Positions 1-7,338 of a stretch of DNA of 21,779 nucleotides are shown piece after piece; position 1 is the stretch's first letter; each line of letters begins with the position of its first letter. Below the pieces are notes generated by a model. It had not been told where the DNA came from. It did no database searches and worked only from the letters and a program-made list of their open reading frames with translations. The DNA comes from Anaerolineae bacterium (GTDB lineage: Bacteria > Chloroflexota > Anaerolineae > SpSt-600), in assembly GCA_028275425.1 (NCBI GenBank), contig JAPWUT010000005.1, positions 1 through 21,779 of the forward strand, given 5' to 3'. A program made the position numbers and the translations under genes.

Positions 1-318
1 TTGGGGAACCGTCCTTTGGCGGAAGTGGCCCGCTCGGTGGCCTTCTCCAGCCTCCCCGACGGAATCTGCGTCTCCGGCCCAATGACCAGCATGCCAGTCC
101 GAGCAGAAGACCTGCGGGCGGTGAAGGAGGCTGTGGGTTCCTTGCCGGTGTTCATAAACACGGGTGCCAAACACGAAAACATCGCCGACCTACTGCCATA
201 TGCCGACGGCGTGATTGTGGGTTCCAGCTTGAAAGTTGATGGCATTACTTGGAACCCAGTTGATCCGGAGCGAGTGCGCTCGTTTATGGCGATAGTACGC
301 CAGTTCCGAGGAGAGTAA
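1..318 (+). CDS. BtpA/SgcQ-family TIM-barrel protein, C-terminal part (5' truncated by window)
   Basis: The reading frame is open from the first base, so this is only the last 105 or so residues of a larger protein; the TTG at base 1 should not be taken as the true start. The visible part has the features of the BtpA/SgcQ family, a TIM-barrel fold: a beta-alpha pattern with GICVSGP near the start, PVFINTGAKHENI in the middle, and a phosphate-binding-like ADGVIVGSSLKVDG close to the end. Members sit in photosystem I biogenesis (BtpA) or, more often in heterotrophs, in sugar-utilisation operons (SgcQ) with unclear chemistry. Here it lies 5 bases upstream of an ABC ATPase and in one strand run with a sugar kinase, so a metabolic rather than photosynthetic role is inferred. 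Confidence 0.8.
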   Translation: MGNRPLAEVARSVAFSSLPDGICVSGPMTSMPVRAEDLRAVKEAVGSLPVFINTGAKHENIADLLPYADGVIVGSSLKVDGITWNPVDPERVRSFMAIVRQFRGE

Positions 319-323
319 AGAAC

Positions 324-1391
324 ATGGCACGGGTAGTAGTGGAAGGTTTGACCAAACGGTTCGGCCGGGTGGTAGCGGTGCAAGATTTCAGCTTAGAAGT
401 GGAGGAAGGAGAACTGGTCTCATTGCTTGGTCCATCTGGTTGCGGCAAAACGACGGTCTTGCGTTGCATTGCTGGCTTTGAGCGCCCCGATTCCGGCCGT
501 ATATTCGTGGATGATTGGCTGCTGAACGATGTGCCCCCTGAACGCCGAGGGATTGGAATGGTATTCCAGACTTATGCCCTCTTTCCCCACATGACCGTGG
601 CCGAAAATATCGCTTTCTCCTTAATGATACGCGGCCGACCTCGGGAGGAGCAAGAGCAGGTAGTGAAAGAAATGGTAACTTTGGTCCACCTGGAAGGCAT
701 GGAGGATCGCTACCCGCACCAGCTCTCAGGCGGCCAGCGCCAACGAGTGGCTCTCGCCCGCGCTTTGGCCATGCGCCCTAAGGTCCTCCTTCTGGACGAG
801 CCCCTCTCCGCTCTGGATGCCAAAATCCGAGAAGAGTTAAGGGGAGAAATACGCCGAATCCAAAAAACCCTGGGAATCACCACTCTTTACGTGACCCACG
901 ACCAAGAAGAAGCTTTGGCCCTCTCGGACCGGGTGGTAGTAATGAACATGGGGCGTATTGAGCAAATCGGTACGCCTTTTGAGATTTACAATGCCCCGCG
1001 CACACCTTTCGTGGCCTCGTTTGTGGGGACTATGAACCTCCTATCAGGACGGATGGACTCGGAAAACATCTTCCGCTGGAAAGAGCAAGCTCTCCGGATA
1101 CGGCCGGACCCCAACATTCGCGCCGGGCAGGCGGTGTATCTCGCCCTGCGGCCGGAACGGCTGAAAGTGAGCCTCACGCCGGAAGGTATCCCTCCAGTGC
1201 ACAATATCCTGCCGGGGCAGGTAGAATGGGTTACTTTCTTGGGGCCGATTGGACGCCTTTCAGTGCGCAGCAACGGGGAAATTTTGCTTGTTGATATGCC
1301 ATCGGATGAGGCTCTGCGTTTCCCAGTGGGTTCTTCGGTTTGGATTCATTTCCATCCGGAGACCGGCCAGGTAATTTCGCGGGAGCGATAA
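324..1391 (+). CDS. ABC transporter ATP-binding protein (PotA/MalK/FbpC type with TOBE-like C-terminal region)
   Basis: This is the cytoplasmic ATPase that powers an importer. The 355 residues show Walker A GPSGCGKTT (36-44), a Q-loop glutamine in VFQTYALFP (residue 82), the signature LSGGQRQR (134-141), Walker B VLLLDEP (154-160), the D-loop SALD, and the switch His192 in YVTHDQEEA. Residues from about 235 onward form the regulatory/TOBE-like tail usual for PotA, MalK and FbpC; total length fits that group. A GAGGAG-type Shine-Dalgarno (SD) sequence precedes the ATG, which lies 5 bases after the upstream stop. It is the only ATPase visible for the two permease pairs downstream (3.5-5.1 kb and 6.5-8.2 kb). 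Sharing is possible, since MalK-type ATPases are known to serve several permeases, but this is inference. Confidence 0.95.
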   Translation: MARVVVEGLTKRFGRVVAVQDFSLEVEEGELVSLLGPSGCGKTTVLRCIAGFERPDSGRIFVDDWLLNDVPPERRGIGMVFQTYALFPHMTVAENIAFSLMIRGRPREEQEQVVKEMVTLVHLEGMEDRYPHQLSGGQRQRVALARALAMRPKVLLLDEPLSALDAKIREELRGEIRRIQKTLGITTLYVTHDQEEALALSDRVVVMNMGRIEQIGTPFEIYNAPRTPFVASFVGTMNLLSGRMDSENIFRWKEQALRIRPDPNIRAGQAVYLALRPERLKVSLTPEGIPPVHNILPGQVEWVTFLGPIGRLSVRSNGEILLVDMPSDEALRFPVGSSVWIHFHPETGQVISRER

Positions 1392-1393
1392 GA

Positions 1394-2239
1394 ATGTTGA
1401 CGTTCGGCCTGAAAAGCCCAAATAACGATGCCCATTTTGAAGAGTGGTCCCTGCCCCTCAGGGAAGCAGGATACTCTTGGATGGAAATCCGTGCTCCAGA
1501 GACTCCCGACCCGGGCTGGGAAGAACAGTTGCGCGTATGGCGGAAACGAGACGGATGGTCCTATTCGGTCCATGCGCAGTTTTTCGGCATTAACCTATCC
1601 AGCCCGAACCCGCGGGTTCGGAGGGCAGCAGTGGAAGTGGCCTTAGAAGATTTGGCATTTGCCAAGCGAATCGGAGCGCGACGTTTAACCTTACACGCCG
1701 GAGATGTGAACTGGTACGATGTCCCGCCTATAGGCCATCCGGCGCATGCTCGCATGATACAAGAGCTGAATCGCCTGCGGGAAAAGCATCTGGCAGCGGC
1801 GGCCAACTCCATCACCGAAATTGCCCAGGTTGCCCACTCCCAAGGCATAGAGGTTACAGTGGAAAACTTGTATAAGCCGTGGGACCTATTGCTCAGCCCG
1901 GAGGAAGTTGCGAATTTCCTGGACCGGCTTGGAGGGTCAGTAAGCTTTACATTGGATACAGGACATGCGAGGGTAGCCGGGTGGCCTCCTGTGTCTTTCT
2001 TGCACCTCCTGAACGGGCGAGTTCAAGTCCTCCATTTGCACTGGAACGATGGTGCCTTTGATACCCACGATTTCCCAGACCTAACCATTCCGGATGTGGC
2101 GGAGGTGTTGCGAACGGCAAATCAACGCTGCCCACAAGCCACCTTTCTCATTGAAATCGCACCGAGTTCGGAGGAGGAGTTTGAGCGCTTCCGGAGCTGG
2201 CCTGCTCAGGTCCGGGAGCTGCTGAAAGCTAAATTTTAA
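1394..2239 (+). CDS. Sugar phosphate isomerase/epimerase-like TIM-barrel enzyme (AP-endonuclease 2 fold)
   Basis: The 281-residue protein has the layout of the xylose-isomerase-like TIM-barrel superfamily, which includes sugar isomerases, 3-epimerases and EndoIV-type enzymes. Likely metal or substrate ligands appear on successive strands: His60 in YSVHAQ, His101 in TLHAGD, Glu157 in VTVENL, Asp188 and His191 in TLDTGHA, His214/216 and Asp219 in VLHLHWND, and Glu254 in LIEIAP. An upstream in-frame codon at 1340 would extend the protein 18 residues into the ATPase gene. The ATG at 1394, two bases after that gene's stop and with a GGGAG sequence about 8 bases upstream, is the better start. Its place between an ABC ATPase and a binding-protein gene suggests a catabolic sugar or inositol-like substrate. 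The exact reaction cannot be told; DNA repair (EndoIV) is less likely in this context. Confidence 0.85.
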   Translation: MLTFGLKSPNNDAHFEEWSLPLREAGYSWMEIRAPETPDPGWEEQLRVWRKRDGWSYSVHAQFFGINLSSPNPRVRRAAVEVALEDLAFAKRIGARRLTLHAGDVNWYDVPPIGHPAHARMIQELNRLREKHLAAAANSITEIAQVAHSQGIEVTVENLYKPWDLLLSPEEVANFLDRLGGSVSFTLDTGHARVAGWPPVSFLHLLNGRVQVLHLHWNDGAFDTHDFPDLTIPDVAEVLRTANQRCPQATFLIEIAPSSEEEFERFRSWPAQVRELLKAKF

Positions 2240-2255
2240 CTTAAGGAGGTTTCCT

Positions 2256-3413
2256 ATGCAGGGCAAAAGGCTTTCCATGATAATCTTGCTTACACTGTTG
2301 CTGGCCGCTTGTGCGCGAGCGGTCACGCCGACCCCCGCTCCCACCAAACCAGCACCAGCTTCCCCCACTCCGGTGCCGCCCACACCGACCAAAAGCCTGG
2401 AGCAGATGAGCTATGAAGAGCGCATCGCCTTCTTGGCAGAAAAGGCGAAGGCGGAGGGCGGGGTGATAAATTCCTACGGGATGCCGGAAATCTGGGCCAA
2501 CTACGGTGGCATCTTCGGGGAGTTCAAGAAGCGCTTCGGAATTACCCAGCAGGACATAGATATGGGTAGCTCCGTTGTGCTATCACGGATGACTGAGGAA
2601 AACGCCAGCAAGAATGACATCGCCGACCTCAAGCCGGCCTTCGCTGCCAAGCTGGCCGAGCGTGGCCTCACCGCCGATTACAAGGTCTCCTGCTGGGACA
2701 AGCTCCCCGAGGGCCAGAAGGGCCAGGATCCCAACACCAAGTCCGTCTGGTATGTCGGCTACAAGGGAACCCTGGGCTGGATTGTAAACACGAACTTGGT
2801 CAAGAAAATCCCGCGCACTTGGAAGGAACTGGAAAACCCCGAATACAAGAACATGATTGCCTATCTGGACCCGCGGGCGACCGGCACCGGGATAAACACC
2901 GTAGAGGCGGCGGCCTATGCGGTGAGCGGCGATCCTTACAACTACAAGGCCGGCGCGGAGTTCCTGGGCCGTCTGCACAAGATGGGCCTGGTGGCTACGG
3001 TGGACCCCAAAGTGACAGTGGACAAGTTCCAGCGGGGCGAAGTGGGAATCCTCATCAACTTTGACTACAACCTGCTCAAGTGGAAAGAGGAGCTGGGCGT
3101 GCCCAGCGAGGTGGTTATCCCTGCGGACGGGACCATCGCCAGTGGTGGTGGCGTAATCATTGCCAAGAACGCGCCGCATCCTTACACGGCCCGTCTGTTC
3201 ATGGAGTTCCTCCTCTGCGGCGATGGCCAGAAGCTCTACGCCCAGGCTTTCGTAACGCCAATCCGGCCAGATGTGGAACTTCCGCCGGAGGTGGCAGCGA
3301 AGTTCCCGCCTAAGGAAGCCTATGCCAAAGTGGTCATGATTGATTACTCCAAAGATGCTGCCATCTCGGAGGATTTGAAGAAAGCCTGGGCAGAGGCCAC
3401 CGGAGCCCCATAA
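2256..3413 (+). CDS. ABC transporter substrate-binding lipoprotein (AfuA-like, COG1840 type)
   Basis: This 385-residue extracytoplasmic lipoprotein is the substrate receptor for an importer. It starts with a signal peptide ending in lipobox LLAAC (Cys19), followed by a Thr-Pro-rich linker to about residue 46, typical of Chloroflexota lipoproteins. The mature part resembles the Fe(III)/aminoethylphosphonate/sugar-phosphate receptor group: GTLGWIVNTNLV, RTWKELENPEYKNMIAYLDP, FQRGEVGILIN, and near the C-terminus FMEFLLCGDGQ and VTPIRPDVELP. A strong AAGGAGG SD sequence precedes the ATG. Members of this group were long called iron-binding, yet AfuA of Actinobacillus was shown to bind hexose phosphates. 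Given the sugar-enzyme neighbours, an organic solute is at least as likely as iron. A strong hairpin follows the stop codon. Confidence 0.9.
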   Translation: MQGKRLSMIILLTLLLAACARAVTPTPAPTKPAPASPTPVPPTPTKSLEQMSYEERIAFLAEKAKAEGGVINSYGMPEIWANYGGIFGEFKKRFGITQQDIDMGSSVVLSRMTEENASKNDIADLKPAFAAKLAERGLTADYKVSCWDKLPEGQKGQDPNTKSVWYVGYKGTLGWIVNTNLVKKIPRTWKELENPEYKNMIAYLDPRATGTGINTVEAAAYAVSGDPYNYKAGAEFLGRLHKMGLVATVDPKVTVDKFQRGEVGILINFDYNLLKWKEELGVPSEVVIPADGTIASGGGVIIAKNAPHPYTARLFMEFLLCGDGQKLYAQAFVTPIRPDVELPPEVAAKFPPKEAYAKVVMIDYSKDAAISEDLKKAWAEATGAP

Positions 3414-3424
3414 TGTCCGGCCAC

Positions 3425-3452
3425 AGGGGGAGGGGCCAAGGCCCCTCCCCCT
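3425..3452 (+). promoter_or_regulatory. Perfect GC-rich hairpin between binding-protein and permease genes
   Basis: A 13-bp perfect inverted repeat (arms 3425-3437 and 3440-3452, AA between them; the innermost pairs would open to form a loop) starts 12 bases after the binding-protein stop. There is no downstream T-run, so it is not a classic intrinsic terminator. The position matches the stabilising or attenuating hairpin that in many binding-protein operons (malE-malF is the known case) protects the upstream message and keeps receptor expression above permease expression. That role is inferred here. Confidence 0.75.
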
Positions 3453-3469
3453 GCAAGAGGAGAAGCGGA

Positions 3470-4354
3470 ATGACCGTTACGTTGCGAGGGATACGCGGGA
3501 ATATTAGCCGGTTACTTCGCCTCCTTTCTTTGGAGGTACTGCTCCTCATTCCTTTCATCCTCTTTGTAGGCCTCTTTGAAATCTACCCCATTCTGAACAT
3601 GGCCTACCGCAGCCTTTTTGATTTGAACGGCAATTTTACCTTGGCAAATTACATCAATGCTTTCACCAAACCCCAATTCAGGTTTGCAATTCGGAACAGT
3701 TTGCTTTTTGCCACGGCGGCCAGCTTGGTCGGAGGGATTGGGGGGACTTTTGTGGCCGCCTTGGCAGTTCGGTTGCCGGCGCGTTGGCGCAACCTGTTGC
3801 TTTCCCTCTATGCCTTGCCAATGACCCTCTCAGGACTGGTGGTTGCCTTCGCCTTCATTGTGCTACTTGGCCGCAACGGAATCCTTAACCTCTTGGTCCG
3901 ACGTGCTTTCAGCCTTCCGCCAACATTCTACTTCAACCTTTACGATTGGCCAGGCATCGTGATGGTTTACGCTTTCTTCCAGATTCCTTTGATGACCTTG
4001 AGCATGTCTGCGGTTTTTGAGAACTTGGACCCTAACCTGATTGAGGCCGCTCGCAACCTGGGAGCCCGGTCCTGGCAAGTCTGGCGTTATGTGGTGATAC
4101 CGGTTCTGCTTCCTGGCTTCCTGGCCGGTATGAGCATCCAGTTCGCCGGGATGATGGGAGCTTTCGGAACGGTGCTGGCCCTGGTTGGAATGGCTAAGAA
4201 CTTGCTTTCCTTGCAAATTTACTCCCACTCCTCTGAATCAACTTACAACTTGCCTCAGGCTGGGGCCTTGGCAATGGTGCTTATTACAATAACCGGCACA
4301 GCACTGCTTCTATTGAGCTGGAGCGCTCGACGCCTTGCCCGGAGGGGGGCATGA
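3470..4354 (+). CDS. ABC transporter permease (PotB/FbpB-like)
   Basis: Inner-membrane permease of the importer, 294 residues, with about six hydrophobic segments (first at about 22-42, last at about 265-285). The cytoplasmic EAA loop that docks on the ATPase reads EAARNLGARSWQVWRYVVIP (192-211), as in the PotB/FbpB/CysT group. An ATG at 3413 overlaps the preceding stop and would add 19 residues, but that stretch encodes the hairpin at 3425-3452 and is Gly/Arg-rich, unlike a permease N-terminus. The ATG at 3470 has an AGAGGAG SD sequence about 8 bases upstream and gives a normal N-terminus. It overlaps the next permease by ATGA, indicating translational coupling and a heteromeric pair. Confidence 0.92.
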   Translation: MTVTLRGIRGNISRLLRLLSLEVLLLIPFILFVGLFEIYPILNMAYRSLFDLNGNFTLANYINAFTKPQFRFAIRNSLLFATAASLVGGIGGTFVAALAVRLPARWRNLLLSLYALPMTLSGLVVAFAFIVLLGRNGILNLLVRRAFSLPPTFYFNLYDWPGIVMVYAFFQIPLMTLSMSAVFENLDPNLIEAARNLGARSWQVWRYVVIPVLLPGFLAGMSIQFAGMMGAFGTVLALVGMAKNLLSLQIYSHSSESTYNLPQAGALAMVLITITGTALLLLSWSARRLARRGA

Positions 4355-5130
4355 TTCGCTGGATTTTGTTCGTCTTGCTGGTGCTTTATATTGTGGTACC
4401 CCTCCTCATGCCTGTAATATTCTCCTTCAGTGTCTTCTGGCAGGATATCCTTCCCCAAGGGTTCACCCTTCGCTGGTATGAAGCAATCCTCACCCGCCCG
4501 GCCAACTACGAGGCTTTGCTGGTCTCGCTGACCGTGGCCTTTGGAGCAGTCCTACTAAATCTGGTGATTACAGTGCCGGCAGCATATGCCCTGAACCGGG
4601 CAGGGCCAGGCTGGGGGCAACGGCTAAGGGAAGGGGCAGTGATTCTCCCTCTCTTGTTCCCACCCCTGGTGGTGGGCACAGCTCTTCTCCAAGCCTTCAC
4701 CCGGCCGCCTTTAGCCCTCACAGGAACCATTTGGATGGTCATCATCGCTCATGCCATCTTAGGTTTCCCGTTCATGTTTCGCCTTGTCCTGGCTGCCTTT
4801 CAGACCATTGACGAACGGACTCTCAGCGAAGCAGCGGCCAGCCTTGGGGCTACTTTCTGGCAGAGGATGCGCTATGTCCTGATTCCGAACGTAATGCCTG
4901 GCATCCTTTCTGGCGCTCTCCTTGTTTTCGCCATTAGCATGGGGGAGTTTGAGGTTACATCAATGGTGGCCGGCTTTACTGCCCAGACTCTGCCCCTGCG
5001 TCTCTTCCAACAAATCCGGAACGACATGCGCATAGCTTCGGCAATCACGGCTTTTCTGATTTACGTCTCCTTCCTCTCTTTTGTGTTGATGACCTATTTG
5101 GGTGCGCGTATGCGCCGCTTGCGTGCTTAA
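4351..5130 (+). CDS. ABC transporter permease (PotC-like)
   Basis: Second permease of the first importer, 259 residues, close to the usual PotC length. It has an N-terminal membrane segment (about 3-27), further hydrophobic segments, and the EAA loop EAAASLGATFWQRMRYVLIP (160-179). The start codon overlaps the stop of the upstream permease (ATGA), so the two are probably made in equal amounts and pair in the membrane. The C-terminus ends in a short basic tail (ARMRRLRA). With the ATPase at 324 and the lipoprotein at 2256 this completes a four-part importer. The gene family fits polyamine, Fe(III), phosphonate or sugar-phosphate uptake; the substrate is not determinable from the permease. Confidence 0.92.
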   Translation: MIRWILFVLLVLYIVVPLLMPVIFSFSVFWQDILPQGFTLRWYEAILTRPANYEALLVSLTVAFGAVLLNLVITVPAAYALNRAGPGWGQRLREGAVILPLLFPPLVVGTALLQAFTRPPLALTGTIWMVIIAHAILGFPFMFRLVLAAFQTIDERTLSEAAASLGATFWQRMRYVLIPNVMPGILSGALLVFAISMGEFEVTSMVAGFTAQTLPLRLFQQIRNDMRIASAITAFLIYVSFLSFVLMTYLGARMRRLRA

Positions 5131-5160
5131 TCCAAGCAAAATAATTTAAGGAGGTGAATT

Positions 5161-6459
5161 ATGCGTTCCTGGCTAATGCGTTTGCTCGTCGTAGTTGCCC
5201 TGCTCGGCACCTGTGTGGTAGGCTGCCGCCCTGCCCCTAAAGGGCCCATAACCCTCACTATCATCATGGAGCAAGTCCCGGACACTGACGTGGTCCGTAA
5301 ACTCTTACCTGACTTTGAGAAGGAGAACCCGGACATCAAAGTGGTCATTGATGCAATGCCTTACGATGCCATGCGCGATAAAATCCTGGCCTCATTCATG
5401 GCCCCCAAAGCGACTTACGACGTAATTATCGTGGATAACCCCTGGATGGATGAGTTCGTGGGTGGGAATTTCCTTGAGCCCTTGGATGACCGAATTCGTC
5501 GCATCCCGGATTATGATTTTGAAGATTTCGTGGGCCCAGTGCGAAAAATTGGTGTAGTGGGCGGCAAGGTTTACGGCATCCCCTTCTACAATTACGCCGT
5601 GGGCTTAATCGTTCGCCAGGACCTCTTTGATGACCCGGCCTATCGGGATGCTTATCAGAAGAAATACGGTAAGCCCCTGGCCCCACCGACCAATTTGGAG
5701 GATTATGTGCGCATCGCTCAGTTCTTCAAGGAGCAGAGCGGGGGTAAGATTTACGGGGCAGCCATGCAACCCCAACGCGGTTACAAGGTTTTTGAGGAAT
5801 GGAAGAACTGGCTATATGCTGCCGGAGGCAACTTGCTGGATGAGCAGGGCAATGTAATCATTGACCGGCCCGAGGCAGTGCGGGCTCTGGAACTTTACAT
5901 TGAAATGTACAAAACAGCAGCCCCACCGAACTCCCTGAACTGGGGCTTTGATGAAGCCCTGCGGAGCATGGCGGCAGGAGAGGCCGCCACGATGATGAGC
6001 TACAACTGGATGCTGCCCACTCTGAACAACCCACAAGGGCCCGCTGGTGCCCTGGCCGGCAAGTTCGCACTCTACGAAGTCCCCGGTGGGAAAGCGGTGC
6101 TTGGAGCCTGGCACTGGGCCATCCCCCGCAACGCGCCAAATAAGGACGCATCTTGGCGCTTCATCTCTTGGCTTACCTCCAAGCGTATGGAAAAACAACG
6201 GGTAATTTTGGGCGGCGCGCCGGTGCGGGTGAGCGCAATGAAAGACCCCGAAGTCTGGCAGAAAGGATTTGGCCAGGCCTATTATGAAACTGTGCTCAAA
6301 ATCCTTGAGGACGCCGAACCACTGGCTCGCGGTCCCAAGGCCGAGGAAATCATCCAAGTAGTGGGCACCGAGCTGAACGCTGCCGTAGCCGGGGAAAAGA
6401 CTGCCGAACAGGCCCTTAAGGATGCCGCCGCTCAGGTGCGCAAGATTCTGGGGAAGTGA
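5161..6459 (+). CDS. ABC transporter substrate-binding lipoprotein (family 1, sugar type)
   Basis: Receptor lipoprotein of a second importer, 432 residues. The signal peptide ends in lipobox VVGC (Cys22); unlike the other two receptors in the window it has no Thr-Pro linker and passes directly to the first beta strand (ITLTIIME). The mature part has the layout of bacterial solute-binding family 1: LLPDFEKENPDIKVVIDAMP, a hinge region with VYGIPFYNYAVGLIVRQDLF, an aromatic-rich middle (FEEWKNWLYAAGGNLLD), AAGEAATMMSYNWML, and AWHWAIPRNAPNKDASWRFI. Trp and Tyr residues of this kind commonly stack on sugar rings in the family. A perfect TAAGGAGGTG SD sequence precedes the ATG. It is followed by MalF/MalG-type permeases, a carbohydrate kinase and a dehydrogenase, so a sugar or polyol is the likely ligand. 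Confidence 0.93.
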   Translation: MRSWLMRLLVVVALLGTCVVGCRPAPKGPITLTIIMEQVPDTDVVRKLLPDFEKENPDIKVVIDAMPYDAMRDKILASFMAPKATYDVIIVDNPWMDEFVGGNFLEPLDDRIRRIPDYDFEDFVGPVRKIGVVGGKVYGIPFYNYAVGLIVRQDLFDDPAYRDAYQKKYGKPLAPPTNLEDYVRIAQFFKEQSGGKIYGAAMQPQRGYKVFEEWKNWLYAAGGNLLDEQGNVIIDRPEAVRALELYIEMYKTAAPPNSLNWGFDEALRSMAAGEAATMMSYNWMLPTLNNPQGPAGALAGKFALYEVPGGKAVLGAWHWAIPRNAPNKDASWRFISWLTSKRMEKQRVILGGAPVRVSAMKDPEVWQKGFGQAYYETVLKILEDAEPLARGPKAEEIIQVVGTELNAAVAGEKTAEQALKDAAAQVRKILGK

Positions 6460-6468
6460 AAGGAAGCT

Positions 6469-7338
6469 ATGAATCGGCGGGATCGTGCCCTGGGACGTTG
6501 GTTGTTGTTACCCCTCCTGGGGCTCCTGGCCCTGGTCCAGGGCTATCCGATTGCCTTCGCCGCTTACATCTCCTTCCACGATTACCAACTTACTGCCCTG
6601 GACCAGGTGCGCTGGGTAGGGCTGGCTCAGTATCAAGGACTGGCAAATAACTCCTCTTACTGGAACGCAGTGATGAACACCCTAATCTTTGTTAGCGGGG
6701 CAGTGACTTTGGAGCTCATACTTGGCTTGGCCTTAGCCCTACTTCTGCACCGGCCGGTCCCCGGGCAGAATGCTTTTCGGGCCATTGTATTGATGCCCAT
6801 GTTCATCACCCCCATCGCAGTAGGGTTAATGTTCCGTTTCCTTCTCAATTCCCAGCTGGGCATCATCCCGTTGGCTCTGCGTTCCATCGGCGTGGAAATT
6901 GACTGGTTCGGCCCAAATTTGGCTTTGTTCTCCCTAATCCTCATTGATGTGTGGCAATGGACACCGCTCATGACATTGTTCCTTTTAGCAGGGCTGGAGG
7001 CGCTGCCCACGGAGCCATTTGAGGCGGCTCGTGTGGATGGCGCCTCCGGCTTCCAAATTTTTCGTTACCTCACCCTGCCTTTGCTACGGCCGGTAATCTT
7101 GGCTGCGGTTCTGATACGTATGCTGGATGCTTTCCGGGTATTTGAATACGTTTATGCTATTACCCGTGGTGGACCTGGAGAACGCACAGAGACAATCCTG
7201 TTCCACATCTACCGCGTGGGTTTCCTTTACTTCCGCTTGGGCGAGGCATCGGCTATGGCTTTCACCTTGGCTGCTGTGATTCTAATCTTGGTGGTTGCCC
7301 TCTTTTACATCCTCCGCCGTCAGGAGGCTTGGGCATGA
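6469..7338 (+). CDS. Sugar ABC transporter permease (MalF/UgpA type)
   Basis: Inner-membrane permease, 289 residues, of the carbohydrate-uptake (CUT1) type. The N-terminus carries the usual first membrane segment (about 11-35) and the family-typical SFHDYQLTALDQVRWVGLAQ stretch. The EAA loop EAARVDGASGFQIFRYLTLP (185-204) has the VDGA core that marks the sugar group, unlike the NLGA/SLGA core of the first permease pair. A GAAAGGAAG SD sequence lies just upstream, and the gene is 9 bases after the receptor stop. It overlaps the next permease by ATGA. Together with the receptor at 5161 and the permease at 7335 it forms the membrane part of a sugar importer that has no ATPase gene of its own in the window. 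Confidence 0.94.
   Translation: MNRRDRALGRWLLLPLLGLLALVQGYPIAFAAYISFHDYQLTALDQVRWVGLAQYQGLANNSSYWNAVMNTLIFVSGAVTLELILGLALALLLHRPVPGQNAFRAIVLMPMFITPIAVGLMFRFLLNSQLGIIPLALRSIGVEIDWFGPNLALFSLILIDVWQWTPLMTLFLLAGLEALPTEPFEAARVDGASGFQIFRYLTLPLLRPVILAAVLIRMLDAFRVFEYVYAITRGGPGERTETILFHIYRVGFLYFRLGEASAMAFTLAAVILILVVALFYILRRQEAWA

Noticed and set aside
1340..1393. Longer N-terminus for the sugar isomerase-like gene
   Set aside because: It overlaps the ATPase gene by 52 bases, lacks family similarity and has no SD sequence; ATG 1394 fits directly after the stop.
2583..3179. 198-codon minus-strand frame inside the first receptor gene
   Set aside because: Antisense shadow of a GC-rich gene with clear family motifs on the + strand; no SD sequence or domain.
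3413..3469. Longer N-terminus for the PotB-like permease from ATG 3413
   Set aside because: The extra 19 residues are encoded by a strong hairpin and look unlike a permease N-terminus; ATG 3470 has a good SD sequence.
5119..5147. TTGCGT-17-TAATTT as a promoter for the second receptor gene
   Set aside because: The start of transcription would fall within the SD sequence at about 5150-5157, and the -35 lies within the upstream permease; read-through from the upstream genes is simpler.
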